A stretch of DNA of 64,000 nt from a bacterium (GTDB taxonomy: Bacteria; Bacillota_I; Bacilli_A; Izemoplasmatales; Hujiaoplasmataceae). Position 1 is the stretch's first letter; each line of letters begins with the position of its first letter. The translations under genes were made by a program, and so were the position numbers. Positions 56,343 to 64,000 of this stretch are shown here, piece by piece. A model generated the notes under the pieces. The model ran no database searches. It saw only the letters and a program-made list of their open reading frames with translations, and had not been told where the DNA came from. Location of the stretch: the NCBI GenBank assembly GCA_030684695.1, contig JAUXXX010000102.1, positions 1-64,000 on the forward strand, in the 5' to 3' direction.

Positions 56343-56735
56343 ATGCGAATCTCAATTGTGACGCCGGATGGCGAGTTGTATAATGAAACAGTCAATGCCA
56401 TTGTCGTTGCCAGCGATAATAACGGCGACTATGGGATATTGCACGGACACGTACCCATCATTTCTACCATTCATCAAGGATATATCAAGTTAGAGCAAGA
56501 AAACCTAGTATATTACGTTGTCATTATCGGTGGGATTTTGGAACACCATAATAATGTAGTTACTGTCATTGCTCAAGATGCTTTTATTGGTAATTCAAAG
56601 GAAGAAGCGTTTCAAAACTTACACGACTTACGAACAGAGCGAATCGAAGACAATAAGAAAAGAAACATCGAACTAGCACTAGCTGAACAAGAACTAAAAA
56701 AGCAAATCAAGCAAAGTGGTGCAGGTTCCTTGTAA
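56343..56735 (+). CDS. atpC: ATP synthase F1 subunit epsilon
   Basis: A 130-residue subunit: an N-terminal beta-sandwich (MRISIVTPDGELYNE, GDYGILHGHVP) and a C-terminal helical hairpin that can inhibit ATP hydrolysis. It ends the operon; a weak hairpin (AATCG/CGATT, about 56750-56772) follows and may be the terminator. Confidence 0.93.
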   Translation: MRISIVTPDGELYNETVNAIVVASDNNGDYGILHGHVPIISTIHQGYIKLEQENLVYYVVIIGGILEHHNNVVTVIAQDAFIGNSKEEAFQNLHDLRTERIEDNKKRNIELALAEQELKKQIKQSGAGSL

Positions 56736-56782
56736 CAATCAAAAAACAATCGACTATACATGAGCGATTTTCCCTAAACGGT

Positions 56783-56811
56783 TTGACAAAAGTACCACTT
56801 TTTGTTATAAT
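56783..56811 (+). promoter_or_regulatory. Consensus promoter of the unknown-protein/dut operon
   Basis: Perfect TTGACA (56783-56788), 17-base spacer, perfect TATAAT (56806-56811), 36 bases before the ATG. One of the strongest promoters in the window. Confidence 0.85.
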
Positions 56812-56847
56812 GCCACTACTAATAAACGAGATAGAGAGGTAACATCC

Positions 56848-58245
56848 ATGTTAATTAAACGTATTCAAAACTCGAAAGTCCTGCAACTGATTACTGCACT
56901 GATATTAATCAGTATTCTTGCAGCCCTGATCTTCATTATTAATATAATTCCAATTTATAACCCCATCCGTGTGGATATCAATCACACTGGCTTAGTCACA
57001 CCTGCTGGTAGAAATATGGCGCTTTATGAAAATGAAGTGTATTTTTTCAGTGCAGGCAGTGAAGGAAGAGGAATCTATGTAACAGTATCCGAAGATTCGG
57101 AACCAGAACTTGTTTTTTTAGTGGACTCTATCAATGGTCTGGCAGCAAACGCCTCTCATGTATTCTTTGTTACCGTCGAACCTAGCGAATTTGGATCCAT
57201 TGTTAAAGTTGATAAAGTCACAAAAGAAGAAGTTACTCGCACCATTCCGATTCGCTATGTCATGGGAATCGCTGCAGACGAAACTTATGTATATTTCCAA
57301 GGCTGTGTTGTTGAAGAAAACTCTTGTAACTCTGTTTCCGGGATTCAACAATCCAACTTTGTAGAAGTCATCGAAGAAGATAAAGTTGTTCCAGTAGATA
57401 ATTTCCGCATTTTTAAGAGTGATATGTTCAACGCTGAAAATCCAACAGCATTTTATACCACAAATTTCCAAGTGGTTACTTTGGATCCAACCAACAATCG
57501 TCAAGTAGCAATTTACTATTCCTCAGAAATTCCAGGGAAAACGATTGTTTATCAAGCAAGCATCAACTTAAATACCGCAAATAATGCTTTATATCCCTAT
57601 TTGATTGACCAAGTGGATATCTTTGATAACACTACAGGCCTTAAAGTATTAGCCTCGACTTCCAATGATTTTCAATTCCGTGTTTCTGCAACGAGATACA
57701 TTACAAGAATTCGCGACTTCAACCGAATTGTTTCTGACGTAAAGATTAACCAATTCCACATCAATCAAATGGTTGGAACAACAGAAACAAGAGGGTTCAG
57801 GACCGTCAATTATGTTTATAATTTCCCTGAAATCATTGAAAGAAATATTTACTTCGAGTACGCAGCTCCCTTTAAAATAGGCGCTACATCGATTGGATTC
57901 ATTACTTCGAGATGGAATAAACCTTCGGATGGTAGCATCTTCGAACCCATGCAAAATCGTCATCTAGAAGACAACTTGATTCAGTTTGACTATGCCACAA
58001 ACACATTAACTGTTCTATTCTCATCTGAGAAAGGTGAACGTATCATTGGATATCGTGAAGGAGTTGTTTATTTGTATGAATCGAATCGTATCTATTCTTA
58101 CAACATTCAAACTCAAGTAAAAGAACTTGTTCTAAATGTGGCAAAATTCTCTCAAAATACCACAATTAACATCGATATGATGGGTAAAATCATCTTAATT
58201 TCCAACGTTCAAGGAACTAGATCCTACCGTTATGACCTCCCCTAA
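56848..58245 (+). CDS. Membrane-anchored exported protein, unknown function
   Basis: A 465-residue protein with one N-terminal signal-anchor (about residues 12-36). The rest is an outward-facing domain of alternating beta-strands with repeated blocks such as ...YENEVYFFSAG, ASHVFFVTVEP, DETYVYFQG, and REGVVYLYESN. These suggest a beta-propeller-like fold. I do not recognise a family. Two Cys (around residues 151-158) could form a disulfide. It is transcribed from a near-perfect consensus promoter and overlaps dut by 14 bases, so it is strongly expressed in principle. Confidence 0.75.
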   Translation: MLIKRIQNSKVLQLITALILISILAALIFIINIIPIYNPIRVDINHTGLVTPAGRNMALYENEVYFFSAGSEGRGIYVTVSEDSEPELVFLVDSINGLAANASHVFFVTVEPSEFGSIVKVDKVTKEEVTRTIPIRYVMGIAADETYVYFQGCVVEENSCNSVSGIQQSNFVEVIEEDKVVPVDNFRIFKSDMFNAENPTAFYTTNFQVVTLDPTNNRQVAIYYSSEIPGKTIVYQASINLNTANNALYPYLIDQVDIFDNTTGLKVLASTSNDFQFRVSATRYITRIRDFNRIVSDVKINQFHINQMVGTTETRGFRTVNYVYNFPEIIERNIYFEYAAPFKIGATSIGFITSRWNKPSDGSIFEPMQNRHLEDNLIQFDYATNTLTVLFSSEKGERIIGYREGVVYLYESNRIYSYNIQTQVKELVLNVAKFSQNTTINIDMMGKIILISNVQGTRSYRYDLP

Positions 58246-58699
58246 CCAAGGTAGACTTCGTGGATTTGAACTGGTAACTAGTTATCAATCTACAGACATC
58301 CAAATCCCTTCTCGCAAAACCATGACCTCCGCAGGATATGATTTCGCAGCAGCAGAAGATGTGGTCATTCACCCGCAAGAAATTAAGTTGGTTCCCACTG
58401 GAATCAAAGCATACATGCAAAATGATGAAGTATTAAAGTTATATGCAAGAAGTTCTATTGCCGTCAATAAACAACTCATTTTAGCCAATGGAGTGGGAGT
58501 CATTGATCAAGATTATTACAACAATGAATCCAATGAAGGCCATATCTTACTACCACTTTACAATGCATCCAATCAAATTGTCACCATCCAAAAAGGAGAA
58601 CGGGTTGCTCAAGGAGTCTTTGAGAAATTCCTCTCTTCTGATTCAGAATCCCGCCCGGCATCCAAGCGGTCTGGTGGGTTTGGTTCAACTGGACGATAA
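58232..58699 (+). CDS. dut: dUTPase
   Basis: A 155-residue trimeric dUTP diphosphatase that keeps uracil out of DNA and supplies dUMP. Its five motifs are visible: AGYDFAAAEDV (I), YARSS (II, Ala in place of the usual Gly), GVIDQDYYNN (III), KGERVAQGVF (IV), and RSGGFGSTGR (V). There is a short insertion after motif III. Translation is probably coupled to the upstream gene through a 14-base overlap. Confidence 0.92.
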   Translation: MTSPNQGRLRGFELVTSYQSTDIQIPSRKTMTSAGYDFAAAEDVVIHPQEIKLVPTGIKAYMQNDEVLKLYARSSIAVNKQLILANGVGVIDQDYYNNESNEGHILLPLYNASNQIVTIQKGERVAQGVFEKFLSSDSESRPASKRSGGFGSTGR

Positions 58700-58725
58700 C
58701 CACCAATCACTGGTGGTTTTTTGTT
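58698..58725 (+). terminator. Terminator after dut
   Basis: AACCACCA/TGGTGGTT with a 5-base loop, then TTTTTTG. Confidence 0.9.
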
Positions 58726-58754
58726 TGGATATGGCCGTTTGTGAGAAATTTTGC

Positions 58755-58783
58755 TTGCAATTATACAGCATTTTTGGTACAAT
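58755..58783 (+). promoter_or_regulatory. Promoter of rpsB
   Basis: TTGCAA (58755-58760), 17-base spacer ending TGG, TACAAT (58778-58783). The leader of about 110 bases before rpsB contains distant TGCGT/ACGCA pairing and is a candidate S2 autoregulatory region. Confidence 0.65.
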
Positions 58784-58901
58784 AACTTCGCCGTAAAAAA
58801 TACACACACTGCGTAGCGAATGAATTCCTTGAGCCCAATGGGTGGAAATCACGCAATGACCGTAGTGGAGGGCAAACATCTAATAGGAGGAACAAATTAT
58901 T

Positions 58902-59996
58902 ATGGGCGTTATTTCAATGAAAGCCCTGCTCGAAGCAGGCGTCCACTTTGGTCACCAAACACGTCGTTGGAACCCAAAGATGGCAAAGTACATCTACACA
59001 TCAAGAAACGGGATTCATATCATTGATTTACAAAAGACCAGCGATTTAATTGATATTGCTTACAAAGCATTGTTTGAAATCGCAGAACAAGACGGCAAAG
59101 TATTGTTCGTAGGAACCAAAAAACAATCACAAGAACCAGTGAAAGAAGAAGCCATTCGTACCGGTCAATACTATGTGGACAACCGCTGGCTTGGTGGAAC
59201 ATTAACCAACTTCAAAACCATTAAGAAATCCATTAAGAAACTTCAAGATTTATACAAAATGGAAAAAGACGGAACATTCGAAGTTCTTCCAAAAAAAGAA
59301 GTCATTGGACTTCGTAAAGAAATGGCACGCTTAGAGAAATTCTTAGGTGGAATCAAAGAAATGAAAGGATTACCACAAGCCATTTTCATTATCGACCCAC
59401 GTAAAGAAAGAAATGCTATTTTAGAAGCTCGCAAATTAAACATTCCTGTATTTGGTATCGTTGACACCAACTGCGATCCAGATGAAGTAGACTATATTAT
59501 CCCAGCAAACGATGATGCACTTCGTTCGGTTAAGTTAATCGTATCCAAAATGGCTGATGCATTAGTAGAAGCCAAAGGTGGATTATCAGACGCTCCAGCA
59601 GAAGATAAACCAGAAGTCGTCGAAGAAAAACCAGCTCCACGTCCAGAACGTCGTCCTGACAATCGTGCTCCCTACAATAACCAAAACAACCAAAATCGTG
59701 GACCACGTCCAGACAATCGTACCGCACCAGCTCCAAGAGTAGAAACTCCAAAAGCAGCAGCACCAGTAGTTGTTGAAGCTCCAAAAGCAGCAGCACCAGT
59801 AGTCGTTGAAGCTCCGAAGGTCGTGGCACCAGTTCAAGTGGCAGCCCCAAAAGTCGAAGTAGCTCCTGCTAAAGTAGAAGTAAACTACGAAGCGATGACT
59901 GTAAAAGACTTACAACAAGTTGCAAAAGAAGCTGGATTAAGCGGCTATTCTGCTCTCAAAAAAGCAGAATTAATTGAATTGGTTAAAAAAGCGTAA
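58902..59996 (+). CDS. rpsB: Ribosomal protein S2 with C-terminal SAP/Rho-N-like extension
   Basis: A 364-residue protein. Residues 1 to about 226 are canonical S2 ([39 protein letters not shown]). Residues about 227-326 form a low-complexity linker: first Arg/Asn/Pro-rich, then repeated APVVVEAPK units. Residues about 327-364 resemble a SAP or Rho N-terminal motif ([30 protein letters not shown]), a small helix-extended nucleic-acid-binding fold. S2 recruits S1-like function and mRNA to the 30S; an added nucleic-acid module might contribute. AGGAGGA precedes the ATG. Confidence 0.94.
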   Translation: MGVISMKALLEAGVHFGHQTRRWNPKMAKYIYTSRNGIHIIDLQKTSDLIDIAYKALFEIAEQDGKVLFVGTKKQSQEPVKEEAIRTGQYYVDNRWLGGTLTNFKTIKKSIKKLQDLYKMEKDGTFEVLPKKEVIGLRKEMARLEKFLGGIKEMKGLPQAIFIIDPRKERNAILEARKLNIPVFGIVDTNCDPDEVDYIIPANDDALRSVKLIVSKMADALVEAKGGLSDAPAEDKPEVVEEKPAPRPERRPDNRAPYNNQNNQNRGPRPDNRTAPAPRVETPKAAAPVVVEAPKAAAPVVVEAPKVVAPVQVAAPKVEVAPAKVEVNYEAMTVKDLQQVAKEAGLSGYSALKKAELIELVKKA

Positions 59997-60005
59997 CGCA
60001 CACAT

Positions 60006-60028
60006 GGGAGCATCACTGCTCCCTTTTT
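60006..60028 (+). terminator. Terminator between rpsB and tsf
   Basis: GGGAGCA/TGCTCCC with a 4-base loop, then TTTTT. Confidence 0.88.
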
Positions 60029-60050
60029 ACAGAAAAATATCTGCACTACA

Positions 60051-60080
60051 TTGTCATAACATATCGAAATATGATACACT
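60051..60080 (+). promoter_or_regulatory. Promoter of tsf
   Basis: TTGTCA (60051-60056), 18-base spacer ending TGA, TACACT (60075-60080). It separates tsf transcription from rpsB. Confidence 0.6.
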
Positions 60081-60108
60081 ACATATAGTCTATTAGGAGG
60101 AATCATCC

Positions 60109-60996
60109 ATGGAAATTACTGCAAGTTTAGTAAAAGACCTACGTGAAAAAACCGGCGCTGGAATGATGGATTGCAAAAAAGCACTCGTTGAAACAAACGG
60201 CGATGTGGAAAAAGCGATTGACTGGCTTCGTGAAAAGGGCATCGCAAAAGCAGCGAAAAAATCGTCACGAATCGCCGCAGAAGGTCTTGGCGAAATTGTA
60301 ATCGTTGGGAACAAAGCGTTATTGTTTGAATTAAATTGCGAAACAGATTTCGTTGCTAAAAACGAAAGATTTACTACTTTAATCAATCAAATCGGACAAA
60401 TTCTTGTCAATGCTTCCATAACTAACACACAAGAAGCACTTGCTTACGTTGTCGATGGAAAAACAGTTCAAGGGTTATTGCTTGAAGCCGTTTCTGGAAT
60501 TGGTGAAAACTTATCCTTACGAAACGTTACTGTTTTTCATAAAACACAGGAGCAATCTTTTGGTGCATACAAACATATGGGAGGACGTATTATTGCGTTG
60601 TCCATTGTCAATGGATCCGCTGAAGTAGCCAAAGACATTGCTATGCATGTCGCTGCTTCCAATCCACGTTATATGTCACAAAAAGACATCAGTGCAGATG
60701 TGATTAATCATGAACGCCAAGTATTAACCAACACCGCGTTAAATGAAAACGCTGAATCCGAAAAACCAAAGCCTGAAGCCATTGTCTTAAAGATGATTGA
60801 AGGCCGTTTAGCGAAGAACTTAAAAGAGATTTGTTTAGTTAACCAACCCTTCATTAAGAATCCAGATGTAACTGTGGAAGAATATGTGAAGCAAAAAGGT
60901 GCTAGCCTTGTTTCCTTCCAACGTTTTGCTGTTGGAGAAGGCGTTGAAAAGAAAGAAGAAAACTTCGCTCAAGAAGTTATGTCTGCCATTAAGTAA
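60109..60996 (+). CDS. tsf: Elongation factor Ts
   Basis: A 295-residue nucleotide-exchange factor for EF-Tu. The N-terminal UBA-like domain [20 protein letters not shown] and the core [15 protein letters not shown] (the Asp-Phe contact to EF-Tu) are conserved. TAGGAGGA precedes the ATG. Its own promoter and terminator allow expression apart from rpsB. Confidence 0.96.
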   Translation: MEITASLVKDLREKTGAGMMDCKKALVETNGDVEKAIDWLREKGIAKAAKKSSRIAAEGLGEIVIVGNKALLFELNCETDFVAKNERFTTLINQIGQILVNASITNTQEALAYVVDGKTVQGLLLEAVSGIGENLSLRNVTVFHKTQEQSFGAYKHMGGRIIALSIVNGSAEVAKDIAMHVAASNPRYMSQKDISADVINHERQVLTNTALNENAESEKPKPEAIVLKMIEGRLAKNLKEICLVNQPFIKNPDVTVEEYVKQKGASLVSFQRFAVGEGVEKKEENFAQEVMSAIK

Positions 60997-61006
60997 CGAT
61001 TTTCCT

Positions 61007-61032
61007 AAGGACACCCGTGTGTCCTTTCTTTC
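61007..61032 (+). terminator. Terminator after tsf
   Basis: AAGGACAC/GTGTCCTT with CCGT loop, then TCTTTCTT. It may be partial, since no clear promoter was found before pyrH. Confidence 0.75.
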
Positions 61033-61065
61033 TATCCAATCAATCACAATCAATGGAGGCCTAAC

Positions 61066-61794
61066 ATGGTGAAAAGACGGATTATGATAAAACTCAGTGG
61101 TGAAGCTCTTGCTGGGAAAACAGGCATTGGGATTGATCCCATTGTCGTCAAGACAATCGCTGCTGAAATCAAAAAAGCGGTAGACTTAAACACTGTTGAA
61201 ATTGGAATTGTTGTTGGCGGTGGGAATATTTTCCGGGGAAAACTTGCCTCAGAAATGGGAATTGAACGTAGTTCTGCAGACTATATGGGCATGATTGGCA
61301 CCATCTTAAATGCGCTTGCTTTGCAAAACTCTTTGGAATCACTTGGAGTAGAAACAAGGGTAATGAGTAGTTTAAATATACCAGAAGTAGCCGAACCTTA
61401 TATTCGTCGCAAAGCGATTAGTCATTTAGAAAAAGGGTATGTCGTCATCTTCGGTGGGGGTACAGGAAATCCATATTTTTCAACCGATACTACTTCAGCA
61501 CTACGTGCCGCTGAAATTGGAGCCTCGATCATTTACATGGCAAAAAACGGTATCGATGGTGTCTATGATTTCGATCCTCGTACCAACAAAGATGCAGTAA
61601 AGTATACGAAGCTAACCCATCAAGAAGTCTTAAAACAGGAATTACAAGTAATGGACTCTACTGCCGCAGCTCTTTGTAACGATAATAATATTGATATTTA
61701 TGTCTTTGACATGAATGTTGAAGGAAACATCAAAAACGCAATCTTGGGTCAAAAAATAGGTACAATGATTACCAAAAATCATCAGGAGGGATAA
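61066..61794 (+). CDS. pyrH: UMP kinase
   Basis: A 242-residue hexameric UMP kinase of the amino-acid-kinase fold: [36 protein letters not shown] and the [13 protein letters not shown] block. It makes UDP for nucleotide and cell envelope synthesis. TGGAGG precedes the ATG. The frr gene follows after three bases. Confidence 0.95.
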   Translation: MVKRRIMIKLSGEALAGKTGIGIDPIVVKTIAAEIKKAVDLNTVEIGIVVGGGNIFRGKLASEMGIERSSADYMGMIGTILNALALQNSLESLGVETRVMSSLNIPEVAEPYIRRKAISHLEKGYVVIFGGGTGNPYFSTDTTSALRAAEIGASIIYMAKNGIDGVYDFDPRTNKDAVKYTKLTHQEVLKQELQVMDSTAAALCNDNNIDIYVFDMNVEGNIKNAILGQKIGTMITKNHQEG

Positions 61795-61797
61795 ATT

Positions 61798-62355
61798 ATG
61801 CCAGATACCATCTTAATGAATGCTGAAGAACGCATGGAACACACCATGGATGCCTTGCACCGAGACTTTACTCAAGTTCGGAGTGGAAGAGCCAATCCAA
61901 AAATGTTGGAACGTGTTAGTGTGGACTACTATGGTGTGGAGACACCGATTAATCAAGTAGGTTCCATTTCTGTTCCAGAAGGAAATCAGATTTACGTAAA
62001 GCCTTACGATAAGTCGCTACTAAGCAAAATTGAAAAAGCCATCCAAGCAGCCAATTTGGGCGTAAACCCCAACAATGATGGTGTAGGAATTCGGATGATT
62101 TTACCAGTAATGACTGAAGAACGGCGCAAAGAAAGTGCTAAAACCGTTCATAAAATGGCAGAAGAGTGTAAAATTGCTATTCGTAATATTCGTCGTGACG
62201 CCATTGCAGATTTGAAGAAGCTTGAAAAAGACAAAGCAATCAGTGAAGATGAACTCGAAATCTATTTAGAAGAAGTTCAAAAAATCACGGATAAGTTTGT
62301 AGAAAAAATTGATCAAGCCGCTTCTGACAAAGAAAAAGAAATCATGCACATCTAG
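61798..62355 (+). CDS. frr: Ribosome recycling factor
   Basis: A 185-residue tRNA-shaped protein that, with EF-G, splits post-termination ribosomes. It has the long N-terminal helix RSGRANPKMLERVSVDYYG and the C-terminal helices with RNIRRDAIADLKKL. The length is standard. AGGAGGG precedes the ATG. Confidence 0.96.
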   Translation: MPDTILMNAEERMEHTMDALHRDFTQVRSGRANPKMLERVSVDYYGVETPINQVGSISVPEGNQIYVKPYDKSLLSKIEKAIQAANLGVNPNNDGVGIRMILPVMTEERRKESAKTVHKMAEECKIAIRNIRRDAIADLKKLEKDKAISEDELEIYLEEVQKITDKFVEKIDQAASDKEKEIMHI

Positions 62356-62378
62356 AGACCAGAAATGGTCTTTTTTCT
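62356..62378 (+). terminator. Terminator after frr
   Basis: AGACCA/TGGTCT with GAAA loop and TTTTTC, starting directly after the stop codon. Confidence 0.88.
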
Positions 62379-62413
62379 TCGCCAATTGTTTTCCAATAAT
62401 CGTTAAAATAGTG

Positions 62414-62419
62414 TATAAT
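62414..62419 (+). promoter_or_regulatory. -10 element before uppS
   Basis: TATAAT about 24 bases before the uppS start. The -35 (TTCCAA at 62391-62396) is weak. Confidence 0.45.
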
Positions 62420-62442
62420 TAGTTCGAAGCGGAGTGGTAGAC

Positions 62443-63174
62443 ATGTTATTTCAAAAAAAACCTAAAAACCTCACGATTCCCAAACATTTAGCGATTATAC
62501 TAGATGGAAATGGAAGATGGGCAAAAAGACGTGGAATGCCACGGACATTTGGCCATCAAGTCGGAATCGAAAACATACGTTCCATTGCTATTGAGTGTTC
62601 AAAGCTTGGCATTAAAGCCTTGTCAGTTTATGCATTCTCCACTGAAAATTGGGCACGTCCACAAGCAGAAGTCGATTATTTGATGACTATGCCTGCTCAA
62701 TTTGAAAAGCAGTTTAAAGATGATTTTGAAAAATACGATATTCGTGTAGTTTTCTCTGGTCGAAAAACTAAAATGAGTGCTGAAAACAAAGAGATTCTTG
62801 AACGAATTACTTCCAATACCGCCAATCGATCTGGCTTGATTCTCAACATTTGTTTTGATTATGGTTCTTATTATGAGATCACAGAAGCCGTAAAGTCGAT
62901 TTCAGAAGCTGCGATGAATCACGAAATAGAAGTTTCAGACATCACTCCAGAAGTAATCTCTTCTTACTTATTTACTGCAAATCTTCCACCACTTGACTTA
63001 TTCATTCGTACTTCTGGGGAAATTAGACTGTCCAATTACTTGTTGTGGCAAGCAGCTTATTCGGAGTTATACTTTACTAAAGTACCATGGCCAGCATTTG
63101 ATAAAAAACAACTGCTCCTTGCCTTGGAAGAATTTACAAATCGTGATCGCCGTTATGGCGGATTGAAAGGATAA
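62443..63174 (+). CDS. uppS: Undecaprenyl diphosphate synthase
   Basis: A 243-residue cis-prenyltransferase making the C55 lipid carrier. It has [26 protein letters not shown], and the C-terminal [23 protein letters not shown] (the family has GExRxSNF). The carrier serves peptidoglycan or other surface polymers. ATG 62443 follows GGAGTGG. The next gene, cdsA, begins five bases later. Confidence 0.96.
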   Translation: MLFQKKPKNLTIPKHLAIILDGNGRWAKRRGMPRTFGHQVGIENIRSIAIECSKLGIKALSVYAFSTENWARPQAEVDYLMTMPAQFEKQFKDDFEKYDIRVVFSGRKTKMSAENKEILERITSNTANRSGLILNICFDYGSYYEITEAVKSISEAAMNHEIEVSDITPEVISSYLFTANLPPLDLFIRTSGEIRLSNYLLWQAAYSELYFTKVPWPAFDKKQLLLALEEFTNRDRRYGGLKG

Positions 63175-63178
63175 GTTC

Positions 63179-64000
63179 ATGAAGCAACGAATCCAAACAG
63201 GCGTCTTAATAGGACTCATCATTCTTCCGATTTTGATTTTTGGCCATCATTATTTTATCTTTGACATCTTTTGTTTTGTTTTATCGATAGCAGCTGGAAT
63301 TGAATTGGTCAAGTTGTTCCGTAACCATAACCATTTACCAAAAGTAGTCGAAATCATTACTGTTGCTTCTACAGCGGGTTTTTATGTGCTTGTGTTGATT
63401 ACTACAAGATATAATGTACAAGCAAGATGGTTGTTGGCCGGATTGTTTGTTCTAATCTTAATCAATGCCTTCTTCTTGGTGGTTGTAGATTCGTTTAAAG
63501 CCAATGACTTTGGAAATCAGTTATTAACCGTATTTTATGGTAGTTTAGGGTTCGCAGCATTTGCATTTTTACGCCATACCAGTCTACATTTAATGATTTA
63601 CTTGTTAATGACTGCGATGGTTACTGACACGTTTGCTTACTTCTTTGGTGTTCGTTTTGGAAAACATAAGTTAGCACCCAAGGTGAGTCCCAAAAAGAGT
63701 ATAGAAGGTGCCATTGCTGGATTGATCTTTGGAGGTGGACTTTCTGCACTGTATGCCATATTACTTCCTGTATTTCGTGTGGACGTTCCCATCTGGGCCA
63801 TCTTTTTGATTTCATTTTTCTTGTCATTCGTTGCCCAATTAGGGGATCTTGTGGCATCGAAACTAAAACGCAGTTTTGATGCAAAAGATTTTTCTAACCT
63901 ACTTCCAGGACACGGTGGTGTCTTAGATCGGTTTGATTCTTCGCTTTTTGCGGCGTTGTACTTATTAATGATTTTAGGATTTCTTCAAGGATTTGGTCTG
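63179..64000 (+). CDS. cdsA: Phosphatidate cytidylyltransferase (partial, cut by right edge)
   Basis: The first 274 codons of a multi-TM enzyme that makes CDP-diacylglycerol for phospholipid synthesis. About seven hydrophobic helices are visible. The family signature near the C-terminus is present: [12 protein letters not shown] and then [19 protein letters not shown]...[13 protein letters not shown], with the Asp residues that bind metal. Few residues should be missing. The order frr-uppS-cdsA is typical of Firmicutes. Confidence 0.93.
   Translation, partial: MKQRIQTGVLIGLIILPILIFGHHYFIFDIFCFVLSIAAGIELVKLFRNHNHLPKVVEIITVASTAGFYVLVLITTRYNVQARWLLAGLFVLILINAFFLVVVDSFKANDFGNQLLTVFYGSLGFAAFAFLRHTSLHLMIYLLMTAMVTDTFAYFFGVRFGKHKLAPKVSPKKSIEGAIAGLIFGGGLSALYAILLPVFRVDVPIWAIFLISFFLSFVAQLGDLVASKLKRSFDAKDFSNLLPGHGGVLDRFDSSLFAALYLLMILGFLQGFGL

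Overview
This is a 64 kb piece of a low-GC bacterial chromosome, most likely from the Bacillota or a Mollicutes-related lineage. The gene orders are classical Firmicute ones: rpsF-ssb-rpsR-gdpP-rplI-dnaB; ftsY-ylxM-ffh; upp-atp operon; rpsB-tsf-pyrH-frr-uppS-cdsA. The standard genetic code fits, since many genes end in TGA with the next gene abutting or overlapping. A diffusible c-di-AMP phosphodiesterase module, an FtsK with no membrane anchor, an ice-binding-type surface lipoprotein and a c-ring with the sodium-binding signature suggest an environmental, perhaps marine or cold-adapted, wall-poor or Mollicutes-like organism. That placement is inference; no rRNA is present to test it.

Region by region. 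1-5367 (minus strand): two paralogous surface lipoproteins made of about 91-residue BIg2-like repeats. The first runs off the left edge. The second (1358 aa) has 12 repeats and a C-terminal DUF3494/ice-binding domain. Both start from near-identical promoters. 5697-7587: a GlsB-like membrane protein, a four-TM protein and an HSL-type esterase. 7906-9930: a CsoR/CstR-like repressor with a perfect palindromic operator inside its promoter spacer, a thioredoxin-reductase-like flavoprotein and a two-domain disulfide oxidoreductase. 9932-14046: a MacB-type ABC exporter with a two-component system whose response regulator has an in-frame TGA. 14162-18682: an orphan adenine methyltransferase, a leucine-rich-repeat protein, purine nucleoside phosphorylase, a Smr protein, a methyltransferase and an SGNH hydrolase. 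18841-25944: ribosomal protein and replication genes, including an in-frame GdpP-L9 fusion, DnaB, and PrfA with its methylase PrmC. 26076-30971: TopA, then the SRP genes ftsY-ylxM-ffh. 31073-33090: an FMN-binding protein with a nitroreductase, and a HAD phosphatase.

33224-42496 is a lysine-riboswitch-controlled operon (lysA-lysC-dapF-asd-dapA-dapB-dapH-aminotransferase-deacetylase). It encodes the complete acetylase route from aspartate to lysine, with a class III aminotransferase in the N-acetyl-DAP transaminase position. 42556-48588 is an operon of an anchored unknown protein, an anchorless FtsK, signal peptidase I, RbgA, RNase HII and a HAD phosphatase. 48631-56735 holds rpiB, upp and a full F-type ATP synthase operon (atpZ-I-B-E-F-H-A-G-D-C). 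56783-64000 holds an anchored exported protein of unknown function, dut, rpsB (with a long extension ending in a SAP/Rho-N-like module), tsf, pyrH, frr, uppS and a cdsA cut by the right edge.

Nearly all genes right of 7.9 kb are on the plus strand, in tight operons bounded by well-formed sigma-A-type promoters and hairpin-T-run terminators. No tRNA, rRNA, CRISPR array, insertion sequence or prophage was seen.
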